The notes: generated by a model not told the origin, from the sequence alone. DNA of 64,000 nt from Nostoc sp. PCC 7524 (GCF_000316645.1 NC_019684.1:3129501-3193500), one strand, 5' to 3'; counted from the stretch's first letter, positions 34,459 to 44,428 are shown. Program-made: numbers and translations.

Positions 34459-34729
34459 GGAACTGGGGACTGGGGACTAGGGACTGGGGATTGGGAAGAA
34501 ACAGCAGAGAAGCAGAGGATCACAAACAGGACTTACGCCAGAGTAATCAATTTTCTGTTGGGGCAGTCAATAGTCAATAGTTGTCCATAGTCCATAGTTA
34601 AAAGCAAAACTAATAACTATTAACTACCTGTCCTCTTGTTTTAGTATGCCAGTTACCCAATCCCCAATCCCCAATCCCCAATCCCCAGTACCCAATCCCC
34701 AATCCCCAATCCCCAATCCCCAATCCCTC
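34459..34729. repeat. STRR heptamer arrays in the lexA-helicase gap
   Basis: GGGGACT/GGGGATT heptamers (34459-34496) and, on the same strand in complementary form, about ten CCCCAAT units (34656-34728) that end 3 bases before the next ATG. The two arrays are inverted to each other and could pair in the transcript. Confidence 0.85.
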
Positions 34730-34731
34730 CT

Positions 34732-36210
34732 ATGTACCTGACGCTAAATCCAGTGCAGCAACTTCCTACTTTCCGGTTAAAAGTACCTTTTGCCGGGGAG
34801 AGTAAGGGTAGTTATCAAACGCAGCCATTACCAGGATGCCCTAGAATGCCAGCATCTCTGCAATTACGCCAATATCAGCGACAAGCTATTACTAACTGGT
34901 TTGCGAATAATGGCAGAGGTACGCTAAAAATGGCTACTGGTAGTGGTAAAACTATCACTGCACTGGCTGTAGCTTGTGAACTGTACAAACAAATCAACTT
35001 GCAAGTGTTATTGGTGGTGTGTCCCTACCGCCATCTTGTTACCCAATGGGCTAGGGAATGCGAAAAGTTTAATTTACAGCCAATTTTAGCCTTTGAGAAT
35101 GTCCGCAATTGGCAAAGTCAACTTTCTACCCAACTTTACAATCTGCGTTCTGGTTCTCAAAGTTTTGTCACGGTGATTACTACTAACTCCACGTTAATTG
35201 GTGATGGTTTGCAATCACAACTTAAGTATTTACCAGCGAAAACTCTAATTATTGGCGATGAAGCTCATAATTTAGGCGCACCAAAATTAGAAGAAAGTCT
35301 ACCTCGGCGTGTGGGGTTGAGATTGGCTTTATCTGCTACACCCGAAAGATATTTTGATGATCAAGGTACCCAATCTTTATTTGATTATTTTGGCCCAGTT
35401 TTACAACCAGAGTTTACTTTAAAGGATGCGATCGCACAAGGAGCTTTAGTACATTACCTGTATTATCCCATACTGGTAGAGTTAACAGAATCTGAAAGTA
35501 TTTCCTATTTAAAGTTAACGAAAAAAATCGGCAGGGCGCTACTATATCGAGAACGGGAAACCGGAGACTCAGCCAATTTTGAAGACAATGAAGATTTAAA
35601 GCCGTTATTAATGCAAAGAGCTAGATTAATTGGTGCAGCAGCTAATAAATTAACAGCTTTACGTGACTTAATGCAAACTCGTCGCGATACTACTCATACA
35701 CTTTTTTATTGTAGTGATGGTTCACCAGAAATAGGACAGCGTTCATCTCTACGTCAACTCAAAGCCGTTGCCAAAATTTTGGGTGTGGAATTAGGTTATA
35801 AAGTCAGCACCTACACTGCCCAAACACCCTTAGAGGAAAGAGAAACCTTGCGTCATCAGTTTGAAAACGGTGAATTACAGGGTTTAGTAGCAATTCGCTG
35901 TTTAGATGAAGGTGTGGATATCCCAGCAATTCAAACGGCGGTGATTTTATCTAGTTCTGGTAATCCTCGCCAATTCATTCAGCGCCGAGGTAGAGTTTTG
36001 CGTCCTCACCCCAGTAAGGAACGGGCGACTATTTTCGATATGATTGTTTTACCACCAGATTTAGATAGAGAAACTATAGAAGTAGAACGCAATCTGTTAA
36101 GAAAAGAGTTACGTAGGTTTGTTGAATTTGCTGATTTGGCTGATAATGCTGGTGAAGCGAGAATTAAATTACTAAATTTACAAAAACGCTATGGATTACT
36201 CGATATTTGA
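34732..36210 (+). CDS. SF2 helicase, Dnd phosphorothioation-system restriction type
   Basis: A 492-residue helicase: LQLRQYQRQAITNWFANNGR (Q-like motif), Walker A MATGSGKT (67-74), VVCPYRHLVTQW, IIGDEAHNLG, LALSATPER, YTAQTPLEERETLRHQF, VAIRCLDEGVDIPAIQTAVI and FIQRRGRVLRPH (motif VI). It matches what is annotated as the 'DNA phosphorothioation system restriction enzyme' family, found near dnd genes. No nuclease domain is obvious. The ATG at 34732 lies right after a heptamer array and has no Shine-Dalgarno; an ATG at codon 39 is an alternative start. Confidence 0.78.
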   Translation: MYLTLNPVQQLPTFRLKVPFAGESKGSYQTQPLPGCPRMPASLQLRQYQRQAITNWFANNGRGTLKMATGSGKTITALAVACELYKQINLQVLLVVCPYRHLVTQWARECEKFNLQPILAFENVRNWQSQLSTQLYNLRSGSQSFVTVITTNSTLIGDGLQSQLKYLPAKTLIIGDEAHNLGAPKLEESLPRRVGLRLALSATPERYFDDQGTQSLFDYFGPVLQPEFTLKDAIAQGALVHYLYYPILVELTESESISYLKLTKKIGRALLYRERETGDSANFEDNEDLKPLLMQRARLIGAAANKLTALRDLMQTRRDTTHTLFYCSDGSPEIGQRSSLRQLKAVAKILGVELGYKVSTYTAQTPLEERETLRHQFENGELQGLVAIRCLDEGVDIPAIQTAVILSSSGNPRQFIQRRGRVLRPHPSKERATIFDMIVLPPDLDRETIEVERNLLRKELRRFVEFADLADNAGEARIKLLNLQKRYGLLDI

Positions 36211-36419
36211 CGCGTAAAAGCTCAATTTAGACGCTTTCAAGTCAGCTAGTATCAATTGTATAAATAGTTGTATAATCAATCTAGGACATTTTAGTAATAC
36301 AAAGTTATTAATATTGCAAACAATCATCCCAGTATCTTAACAAGATTTAACAGAACAAGTAGAACGACTGGAAAAAACCAAAATATGTTAAGCAATGTAA
36401 AAACATTAAGATTTAGTTC

Positions 36420-36528
36420 GTAGTCAGGACTTTAGTCCTTTTCTGTTACCTGCGGGACGCTGCGCGAACGCGGAGCGTCTGTATACGACACCCTATGGGA
36501 ACACAGAGAGAACTAAAGTTCTGACTAC
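36420..36528. repeat. Inverted repeat element with nested short palindrome
   Basis: GTAGTCAGGACTTTAGT (36420-36436) is mirrored by ACTAAAGTTCTGACTAC (36512-36528). The middle holds a GC-rich CTGCGGGACGCTGCGCGAAC-type repeat. The rest of the gap between 36211 and 36685 shows no gene. Confidence 0.75.
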
Positions 36529-36685
36529 AAACCTTTAATTATTTACCTGGTTCTACTTAAATGTGATTTGAGCAAAAAGTTAAATTTTGTCATCTGGCTT
36601 GAAGATTCATGCTTTTGAAGCTGATTTTGTGCTGTTCAGATTTTTAATATCACTTTTTTATTGCTTTCACTGAAAAACTTAACTA

Positions 36686-39600
36686 ATGCCATCAATTTAT
36701 CCTGTGGACTTACCTACCATAGAGCAGGTAATGGAGAGTTACCCTTTAACTGTGTTACCGGATACTCTGCTCGTTGATGTAATTGCTCTGATGAATCCGG
36801 TAAGCAGTAGTAAAGTAGAATCTGCATCTGATTTTAGTAGTTGTGTTTTAGTAGTTGAGGAAAAAAACTTAGTCGGTATATTCACTTTACGGGATGTAGT
36901 CAGGCTGACGGGGGCAGGGATAGATTTATCCAGGGTGAAAATTTCCGAGGTAATGACGCAACCAGTTATTAGCCTGACACTGGCTTCCGCTCAAAATGCT
37001 CTCACAGCTTTAAGTTTCATGCGCCAGCATCACATTCGCCATCTGCCTGTAGTAGATGAGCAAGGGCAATTGCTAGGCTTGATTACCCAAGACAGAATTC
37101 GTCAGGTACTCCAGCCAGCGCATCTGCTGAAACTGCGCTGTGTGACAGAGGTGATGGTGACAGAAGTTATTCATGCACTGCCCACTACATCTGTATTGGC
37201 ATTATCGCAAATTATGAGCGATCGCCGGATCAGTTGTGTCGTCATTGTCGCCCCACAGGAGACAGTGTTGATACCAGTGGGGATAATCACCGAGAAAGAT
37301 ATTCTCAAAGTCCAGTTACAGGGACTAGATATAGCTCAAACCCAGGTACAAACTGTAATGAGTACCCCTGTATTAAGTATCAGTCCTAGTGAATCTTTGT
37401 GGACTGTTCACCAGTTGATGGAAGAGCGAGGGGTGCGACGGTTAGCCGTAGTAGGTGAACAAGGACAACTGCAAGGGCTGGTGACACAAACCAATCTCCT
37501 GCAAGTGCTTGATCCCCTAGAAATAGTCACAGTCATTCAAGCTTTACAAAACAAAGTTGCAGAGCAAACCCTTGAACTCAGGCAAACCAACCAGCAGTTA
37601 GCACAGGAAGTTAAACAACGCCGTCAGGTGGAAAAATCACTACGCCAAGCTCAACAAGAATTAGAGTTACGAGTGGTGGAGCGTACAGCCGAATTGGTAG
37701 CAGCCAATGCTTGTCTGCAACAGCGTGAACATCAATGGCAAGCATTGTTTGATCATGCTTTGGATGCGATCGCTATTACAAATGACGAGGGACAGTATAT
37801 AGATGTCAATCCCGCAGCTTGTAAGTTGTTTGGTGTATCTAGGGAAGAACTTTTAGGTTCCACAATTGCGGACTTTGCCCCATCTGAATTTGATTTTACC
37901 CAAGCTTGGCAACAGTTCCGTGAACAAGGACAAATGGTTGGTAAGTTTAGCTTACATCGTCCTGATGGCACAGTGAGAGAAACTGAATTTGCGGCGGTTG
38001 CCAATTTTATTCCGCATCGCCATCTTTCTATACTGCGTGATGTGAGCGATCGGCAACAGGCTCAGGCAGCCCTGAGAGAAAGTGAGCAACGGCTCAATCT
38101 CGCTCTTTCAGCCAGCAGCACAGGGATGTGGGACTGGAATCTTCAAACTAATGAACTGATCTGGTCTGAGAGTATGTGTTATCTATTTGATCTCGATCCC
38201 CAGACATTTGACAACAGATTGGAATCATTTTTTAATTTCATCCACCCTGAAGACCGTAAATTTGTAGAACAATCCTTAATGAGGGCAATTGATGAGCAAG
38301 CCATCTGTAATATCGAATTTCGGGTAGTTTGGCTTGATGGTACAGTACACTGGGCAAATGGCAAAGGACAAGTCTTCTACGATGAAATTAATCGTCCACT
38401 CCGTATGATTGGAGTGCATCACGACATTACAGAACGCAAACAAGCTGAAACTGCACTTAGAGCCAGCCAGCAACAGCTACAGGCAATCATAGATAATTCT
38501 CCGGCTGTCATCTATGTCAAGGATGTGCAAGGGCGGCATACTCTGGTGAATTCTGAATTTGAAAGAATTACCCACCTGACACACGAGCAAGTTACAAATC
38601 AAACTAACTTTGAAGTATTCCCTCCTAACATTGCTCAAGTCTTCACCAGAAACGATCAAAATGTTCTCAGTTCTGTGACACCTTCGCAGTTTGAAGAAGT
38701 AATTGAGCTTGATGATGGTTTGCACACTTACTTAACAGTCAAGTTTCCCCTCTGCGCTAGTGATGGTAAACCCTACGCTATTTGTGGTATTTCCACAGAT
38801 ATCACTGAGCGCAAGCAGTCTCAAGAAGCACTAAAGGACAGTGAGCAAAAACTGCAAGCAATTATCAACAATTGTGCTGTGGCCATCTACATGGTTGACG
38901 CACAAAACAGACATCTGTTAGTTAATCGCTGGTATGCAGAACTCTTATCGACAACTCCAGAGAATATGGTGGGTAAGAGTATCTATGAATTTTGGACTGC
39001 TGAGATTGCTGATAAATTTGCTGCCTATAATCAACACGTACTCAAAACCAAGCAATTGATTCAAATAGAAGAAGTTGTTCCTCAAGCAGATGGGCTACAC
39101 ACCTACATCACTGTGAAGTTCCCCCTCTGCGATGCGACTGGTAAACCCTATGCTGTGGGTGGTATTTCCACTGATATCTCTGATCGCAAGTTAGCAGAAC
39201 AAAAAATGGCCGAACAAGCCGCTTTAATTGATATCGCCACCGATGCCTTTTTCGTCCGAGATTTAGAAAACCGCATTTTGTTCTGGAGTCGAGGTGCTGA
39301 AAAATTATACGGTTGGACAGCAGAGGAAAGTGTAGGGAAATTAGCCCATGAACTTTTCCACACAGAATCCTTGTCTCAACTGGAAGCCGGTTTAAAAACC
39401 ACTGTCGAACAAGGTTCTTGGCAAGGAGAGTTAGAGAAAACCACCAAAACTGGTAAAAAAATTATCGTTGCTAGTCGATGGACACTGATCAACAATCTAT
39501 TCGGACAAACCCAATCTATCTTAGCAGTCAACACCGACATCACCGAGAAAAAACAACTAGAGCAGCAATTTTACCGCGCTCAACGCCTAGAGAGCGTAGG

Positions 39601-40720
39601 AACTTTAGCCAGTGGCATTGCTCACGATCTCAACAACGTTTTTGCTCCCATCATGATGATTGCCCAACTTTTGCCATTAAGATGCAAAAATGTTGATGCA
39701 CGGACTCAAGAACTGTTCCAAACACTAGAAAACAGTTCCAAGCGGGGATCTGACTTAGTTAAACAAATTCTCACCTTTGCCCGTGGCACAGAAGGGAAAC
39801 GCATCCTGTTGCAACCTGGACATTTGCTCAAAGAATTAGTCAAAGTCATCAAGCAGACATTTCCTAAATCAATTGAAATTGTTAATAATATTGCCACAAA
39901 TACTTTGTGGCTGGTGCAAGCAGATCCCACCCAACTAGATCAGGTGTTCATGAACTTAGTAGTCAATGCCCGTGATGCCATGCCCAATGGTGGGAAGCTC
40001 ACTATCACTGCTGAAAACCGGATAATTGACGAAACCTATGCGCGAATGCACCTAGAAGCACGCCCAGGAGACTACATCGTGGTGACTGTCTCAGATACAG
40101 GCACAGGAATTCCGCCAGAAATCTTAGAACGCATATTTGATCCCTTTTTTACTACTAAAGAAGTCGGTAAAGGTACAGGACTAGGACTATCAACGGCTTT
40201 AGGTATTATCAAGAATCACGACGGTTTTGTGCAAGTATCAACTCAGCTAGGTAAAGGAACACAACTTCAAGTGTTCTTACCCAGAGGAGAAGGCACAGCA
40301 ACCGAGGCAATCATAGAGACGGAATTACCTAGAGGTAACGGTGAGTTGATTTTGGTTGTCGATGATGAAGCCATCGTCCAACAAACCATACAAGACACCC
40401 TGGAAAATCATCACTACAAAACCCTTGTCGCTGAAGATGGCATTGAGGCGATCGCACTATATGCCCAATATCAGCAAGAAATCAGCGTCGTCTTACTAGA
40501 TATACTCATGCCTAACATGAACGGCTTAACAGCTATCCGCACCCTACGATCCCTCAACCCCAAAGTTAAGATTATTGCCACCAGTGGCTTACCCGCCAAC
40601 GAACAGAAAGCGATCGCGGCTGGTGCAGAGAAATTTCTGTCTAAGCCCTACACCGCCACAGATTTATTGCATACTTTATCTGCTGTGATTGGGGAAGATT
40701 GGCGGAATTTACCAATGTAA
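36686..40720 (+). CDS. CBS/PAS hybrid sensor histidine kinase
   Basis: A 1344-residue soluble hybrid kinase. Four CBS motifs (~10-275) likely bind adenine nucleotides; a coiled coil (~280-345) leads to about five PAS/PAC domains (~345-960; two tandem PAS units near 600-840 are near-duplicates sharing DGLHTYLTVKFPLC). HisKA follows with LASGIAHDLNNVFAP (His980), HATPase with NARDAMPNGG and GTGLGLSTALGI, and a receiver with VVLLDILMPNMNG (Asp1272). No membrane segment. The signal is unknown; PAS/CBS suggest redox, light or energy state. It ends 54 bases before the dndD-coupled peptide on the same strand. Confidence 0.93.
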   Translation: MPSIYPVDLPTIEQVMESYPLTVLPDTLLVDVIALMNPVSSSKVESASDFSSCVLVVEEKNLVGIFTLRDVVRLTGAGIDLSRVKISEVMTQPVISLTLASAQNALTALSFMRQHHIRHLPVVDEQGQLLGLITQDRIRQVLQPAHLLKLRCVTEVMVTEVIHALPTTSVLALSQIMSDRRISCVVIVAPQETVLIPVGIITEKDILKVQLQGLDIAQTQVQTVMSTPVLSISPSESLWTVHQLMEERGVRRLAVVGEQGQLQGLVTQTNLLQVLDPLEIVTVIQALQNKVAEQTLELRQTNQQLAQEVKQRRQVEKSLRQAQQELELRVVERTAELVAANACLQQREHQWQALFDHALDAIAITNDEGQYIDVNPAACKLFGVSREELLGSTIADFAPSEFDFTQAWQQFREQGQMVGKFSLHRPDGTVRETEFAAVANFIPHRHLSILRDVSDRQQAQAALRESEQRLNLALSASSTGMWDWNLQTNELIWSESMCYLFDLDPQTFDNRLESFFNFIHPEDRKFVEQSLMRAIDEQAICNIEFRVVWLDGTVHWANGKGQVFYDEINRPLRMIGVHHDITERKQAETALRASQQQLQAIIDNSPAVIYVKDVQGRHTLVNSEFERITHLTHEQVTNQTNFEVFPPNIAQVFTRNDQNVLSSVTPSQFEEVIELDDGLHTYLTVKFPLCASDGKPYAICGISTDITERKQSQEALKDSEQKLQAIINNCAVAIYMVDAQNRHLLVNRWYAELLSTTPENMVGKSIYEFWTAEIADKFAAYNQHVLKTKQLIQIEEVVPQADGLHTYITVKFPLCDATGKPYAVGGISTDISDRKLAEQKMAEQAALIDIATDAFFVRDLENRILFWSRGAEKLYGWTAEESVGKLAHELFHTESLSQLEAGLKTTVEQGSWQGELEKTTKTGKKIIVASRWTLINNLFGQTQSILAVNTDITEKKQLEQQFYRAQRLESVGTLASGIAHDLNNVFAPIMMIAQLLPLRCKNVDARTQELFQTLENSSKRGSDLVKQILTFARGTEGKRILLQPGHLLKELVKVIKQTFPKSIEIVNNIATNTLWLVQADPTQLDQVFMNLVVNARDAMPNGGKLTITAENRIIDETYARMHLEARPGDYIVVTVSDTGTGIPPEILERIFDPFFTTKEVGKGTGLGLSTALGIIKNHDGFVQVSTQLGKGTQLQVFLPRGEGTATEAIIETELPRGNGELILVVDDEAIVQQTIQDTLENHHYKTLVAEDGIEAIALYAQYQQEISVVLLDILMPNMNGLTAIRTLRSLNPKVKIIATSGLPANEQKAIAAGAEKFLSKPYTATDLLHTLSAVIGEDWRNLPM

Positions 40721-40774
40721 AAGCAGCGATCGCGGCGGGTAAAATAGAGAAAAACGCCATTAAAAAAAACGAAG

Positions 40775-40948
40775 ATGTCGCCAGAGCAAAATATTGATGA
40801 TGTGCAAGAACCAATTATTAATGCTCCGCCAGAGGTGCGGCAAATTATTGAGCGAGTATGGCATCTAGAAAAAAACCGACTCGATAGGAAAAGTAACAGC
40901 CCCATCAACGATGATATTTTAGATATCGTGAAGGGGGCAGTACAATGA
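40775..40948 (+). CDS. 57-residue peptide coupled to dndD
   Basis: A short frame encoding MSPEQNIDDVQEPIINAPPE and 37 more residues (VRQIIERVWHLEKNRLDRKS...), ending DIVKGAVQ. Its TGA overlaps the dndD ATG as ATGA, so translation is coupled. Acidic N-terminus, then a charged helix; no membrane segment. The coding pattern and coupling make it likely real. It does not look like DndE. I do not recognise a family. Confidence 0.68.
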   Translation: MSPEQNIDDVQEPIINAPPEVRQIIERVWHLEKNRLDRKSNSPINDDILDIVKGAVQ

Positions 40949-43017
40949 AGCTCACCTCAATTAAACTGTGTAACTTTCGCTCTTTTTATGGCAAAACACC
41001 AGAGATAATTCTGTCTGGGGGAGATGTCCTCAACACCACCATCATTCACGGCAATAATGGCGCAGGTAAAACCAGTTTACTGAATGCTTTTACGTGGGTA
41101 TTATATGAGAAGTTTAGTGCTGCCTTTGCCTCTACAGAACAGTTAGTCAATAAACGAGCGATCGCAGAAGCTACACCCAATCAATCTGTAGAATGTTGGG
41201 TAGAAATTAACTGGGAACATGAAGGTAAACGCTACAATGTTAAACGCCAATGTCGAGTTTACAAAAACAAAACTGACGTTGCCATCACCAAAACCGAATT
41301 ACTCATGCAAGTAGCTGGGGATGATGGAAGATGGTATTACCCCAGCCAGCAACCAGAAGAAATCATCGGGCAGATTTTACCAGTTAGTCTACATCAATAT
41401 TTCTTCTTCGATGGTGAGCGTATAGAAGAAATAGTTCGTTCTGATAAAAAAGCTGAAATTGCCGAAGCCACCAAAATTTTCTTAGGCGTAGAAGTCATTA
41501 ACCGTTCTATTAGACATCTAGGAGAAGCCAAAAAAACTTTAGAGAACGAGTTAAAAGCAATTGGTGATTCAGAAATCAAACAGTTATTACGTGAACAAGA
41601 AAAAATCGAGCAAGAAATTGCACGCATCAACACCCGCCAAGCAGAAATTAAGCAAGAAATAGAATATCAACAAACCTTTAAAAAAGAGACAGGTAATCGG
41701 TTACGTGAACTGAGTGCCGCTAAAGAACTACAAGAAAGACGACAAGAACTAGAAAATCAGAAAACAGCAAACCAAGACAACCTCAGACAAACTAGAGAAG
41801 CCCTGAAAAAAATTATTTCTGCGCGGGGTTATACAGTTCTCCTCTCAGATACTACAGCCCAATTTCGGACAATTCTCCATGATTTGAAACAGCGAGGTGA
41901 ATTAACCTCTGGAATTTCACGGGAATTTGTTAATGAATTACTCAATTCTCAACGCTGTATTTGTGGTACAGAATTACATGAAGGTAGTCATGCTCATAGC
42001 AATGTCAGTCTGTGGTTAGATAAAGCTGGTTCTTCATCTGTAGAAGAAACAGCGATTCGCATGAGCGCCCAAGTAGACGAAATCGACAAACAAGCCACAG
42101 CATTTTGGGAAGAAGTAGACAGAGAGCAAGCGAGGATTAATCAATTACGCCAAAACATTTCCCAAATTGAAGTCGAATTAGATAGTATTCAAGAACGCTT
42201 GCGAAAAGATGCCAATGAAGAAATTAGCAGTTTACAAAAACGCCTAGATGAAATTGAAAATAAAATTGATGAATTAAACAGAGAACAAGGTGCAAATCAG
42301 CAGCAAATTTCTCACCTCAAAACCGAAATTGATGCCTTAGTCAAACAAATTGCCAAGCAGAAACTCAACGAAGATAAACAATTATTAGCACAACGGCGCA
42401 TTAATGCCACCCAAGATGCCATTGAAAGGTTAACAGAAGTCCGCAACCGTCAAGAAAAGCAGTTTCGCTTGCAACTAGAAAAGCGATTACAAGAAATTTT
42501 TAATGCTATTTCTTTCACACCTTACATACCTCAAATTAGTGATAAGTATGAACTAACCCTAGTAGAAAACACAGCAGGTACAGAAGCCCCAGTTGCCGCA
42601 TCTACCGGAGAAAATCAGATTCTGAGTTTATCCTTTATTGCCAGCATCATCGATAAAGTCCGCGAGTGGAGTGAAAAGCGCAAAATTCTCACCGTTCCTG
42701 ATAGTAGTACCTTCCCCATAGTGATGGATTCACCTTTTGGTAGTTTGGACGAAAGTTATCGCCGCCGCGTCGCTCAAACTTTACCGAAATTAGCCAATCA
42801 ATTAATTGTGTTAGTGACTAAAACTCAGTGGCGGGGTGAAGTAGAAGCAGAAATTTCAGACAGAATTGGTAGGGAATACGTACTGACTTATTATTCCTCG
42901 AAGCCAGATTGTGAGCAAGATTATCTTGAGGTGGCAGGAGAAAGATATCCTTTAGTTAAGCAAAGTCCAAATGAGTTTGAATACACAGAGATAATTGAGG
43001 TAGAACGGGATTGGTAA
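40945..43017 (+). CDS. dndD: DNA sulfur modification protein DndD
   Basis: A 690-residue SMC/RecN-like ATPase. N-terminal KLTSIKLCNFRSFYGKTPEI and Walker A GNNGAGKT (36-43) open the ABC head; HQYFFFDGERIEEIVRSDKK is the DndD-typical block. A long coiled coil (~195-530) carries a CxCG turn (RCICGTELHEG, about residue 335), like a zinc hook. The other half of the head follows: GENQILSLSFIASI and PIVMDSPFGSLDESYR (Walker B). DndD works with DndC and DndE in double-strand phosphorothioation. Downstream is a terminator, then an IS630 copy. Confidence 0.92.
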   Translation: MKLTSIKLCNFRSFYGKTPEIILSGGDVLNTTIIHGNNGAGKTSLLNAFTWVLYEKFSAAFASTEQLVNKRAIAEATPNQSVECWVEINWEHEGKRYNVKRQCRVYKNKTDVAITKTELLMQVAGDDGRWYYPSQQPEEIIGQILPVSLHQYFFFDGERIEEIVRSDKKAEIAEATKIFLGVEVINRSIRHLGEAKKTLENELKAIGDSEIKQLLREQEKIEQEIARINTRQAEIKQEIEYQQTFKKETGNRLRELSAAKELQERRQELENQKTANQDNLRQTREALKKIISARGYTVLLSDTTAQFRTILHDLKQRGELTSGISREFVNELLNSQRCICGTELHEGSHAHSNVSLWLDKAGSSSVEETAIRMSAQVDEIDKQATAFWEEVDREQARINQLRQNISQIEVELDSIQERLRKDANEEISSLQKRLDEIENKIDELNREQGANQQQISHLKTEIDALVKQIAKQKLNEDKQLLAQRRINATQDAIERLTEVRNRQEKQFRLQLEKRLQEIFNAISFTPYIPQISDKYELTLVENTAGTEAPVAASTGENQILSLSFIASIIDKVREWSEKRKILTVPDSSTFPIVMDSPFGSLDESYRRRVAQTLPKLANQLIVLVTKTQWRGEVEAEISDRIGREYVLTYYSSKPDCEQDYLEVAGERYPLVKQSPNEFEYTEIIEVERDW

Positions 43018-43067
43018 AAATAAATTTTAAAAACACCAATGTACACAACTGAAGGTAAAAGGCAGTA

Positions 43068-43106
43068 AAAGACGCAAGAGTTTACTATTAGTAACTTTGC
43101 GTCTTT
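43068..43106. terminator. Bidirectional terminator between dndD and the psaJ-like gene
   Basis: AAAGACGCAA (43068-43077) pairs with TTGCGTCTTT (43097-43106), with a second inner stem (TTACTA..TAGTAA). A/T runs on both sides fit termination in both directions. Confidence 0.65.
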
Positions 43107-43146
43107 GGTGATAGAATCAATCTGATTAAGCTGTCATCTATTAATA

Positions 43147-44277
43147 CCAATTCACGAAAAGCCTGATACAAATAAAGCATCAAGAATAAAATCCCAACCT
43201 GTGATAGAAGCAACAACTGATGTGTTTAATTGTTCCAATCGCTTCCAGATAAATTCTCTTAATTCATCTAAATTTGAGAAGCTTTCCCAAGTTAGATGCC
43301 TTTTAACTTCTTCCCACAATCTTTCTATTGGATTAACTTGAGGTGTATGTGGAGGTTGAAATAACAAAACTATGTTTTCTGGTATTTTCAGATGCTGACT
43401 TAAATGAAAAGCCCCATTGTCTAACTGAAGAATATGAATATCTTGAGCATAAGTCTGGGAAAATTTTTCTAAAAAATATTGAAACAGGCTGTATTCAAAT
43501 GAGAGAATTCCCAGATAAAATACTCTCCAGTTAAGGGTTCCACTAATCCATATAAGTAAAAATTATCCCGCTTCCATTGCATAATGCCGATGGGCTTGAC
43601 TCCTTTTTTAGTAATTAGTCTCCCAGCTTCAGTCTTCAATCCCACACGGCTTTCGTCCCCACACCAATATCTCATTGTTTTTTGCCTATCTACTGGTGCT
43701 ATGACGTGTTTTTTATTACTTCTAGGTATTGTGGCAGTTTTTTTAAATTCTGATTCTGCTTCGCTATCGTATTTAATACCTACTGCTCGCGGCACTTTTA
43801 GCTTTGCTTTCATTTGATAGCGCACTGTATCATGTACTACTTTATATGATGCTTCTATCCCTTCTACTGCTTTTAACCATGTTCGGATTTCCTCATAACT
43901 TTTGAATCCCTCCGATTCTTGAAGCTCTTTGTCTAGCTGCTCTCTTACTTGTAAGCTAATTATTGCAGGTCGCCCTGGACTCTTTAGAGTTGTTAATAGA
44001 CCCTTGATTCCCGACTCTTGATAATTTTTTAACCATCTTTGTACCGTTACCCTTGCCCTTCCTACTACCACCGCTACATCTTGTATTGTTTTCACTTGTC
44101 CTATTTTCAGCAAATACAAAGCTTGAATCCGTTCAAAACTTGATGCTGTTTTTTGTTTTAAGAGCAACTCATGTAATTCCTCTACTGACTCTTTTATTTC
44201 TACTTTGGTTACTCCAGCCATCTTTGCTCGTTAATATTTATTCCTTATTTATCTGTATCATACTTTTCGTGAATTGG
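43147..44277 (-). mobile_element. IS630-type insertion sequence
   Basis: Perfect 15-base ends CCAATTCACGAAAAG (43147-43161) and CTTTTCGTGAATTGG (44263-44277), each flanked by TA (43145-43146 and 44278-44279), the TA target duplication of the IS630/Tc1 group. It carries one frameshifted transposase. It inserted into the last codons of the psaJ-like gene. Confidence 0.9.
43152..44221 (-). pseudogene. IS630-family transposase, one-base frameshift
   Basis: The first frame (44221-43469) has the helix-turn-helix region (TIQDVAVVVGRARVTVQRWL) and the first Asp (YWCGDESRVGL). It stops after FSHLNTACFNIF, where loss of one T in a TTTT run near 43487 shifts the frame. The next frame supplies LQLDNGAFHLS with the second Asp and ends in PHTPQVNPIERLWEEVKRHL with the catalytic Glu. 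Slippage at the T run could restore some full-length protein, so calling it dead is inference. Confidence 0.85.
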
Positions 44278-44428
44278 TATAAGGCATAGGATGGAAGAGA
44301 AGATCAGGAAAAACAAAATTAAAAATTGCCCATAGAGAAAATGCAATTGAGATGACAATCACAGCTAAAACTGGTGCAAGGGAAAGATACTGAAGAAAAT
44401 AACCTTTTTGATCGCTTTGTTTTTGCAT
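44258..44428 (-). CDS. PsaJ-like small membrane protein
   Basis: A 56-residue protein: a short polar start (MQKQSDQKGYFLQYLSLAPV), one membrane span, then FNFVFPDLLFHPMP. PsaJ of photosystem I ends FNRFFPDLLFHPLP and has STAPV before its span, so this is a PsaJ paralogue or relative. The usual psaJ-psaF pairing is absent. The last residues (TNSRKV) are read from the IS630 end; before insertion the reading would have ended PMPYINR. Start at the ATG 44428; an upstream extension is atypical. It might bind PSI under special conditions (inference). Confidence 0.68.
   Translation of the reverse strand: MQKQSDQKGYFLQYLSLAPVLAVIVISIAFSLWAIFNFVFPDLLFHPMPYTNSRKV

Noticed and set aside
43152..43367. 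A separate 71-codon transposase-like gene
   Set aside because: It is the shifted 3' part of the IS630 transposase.
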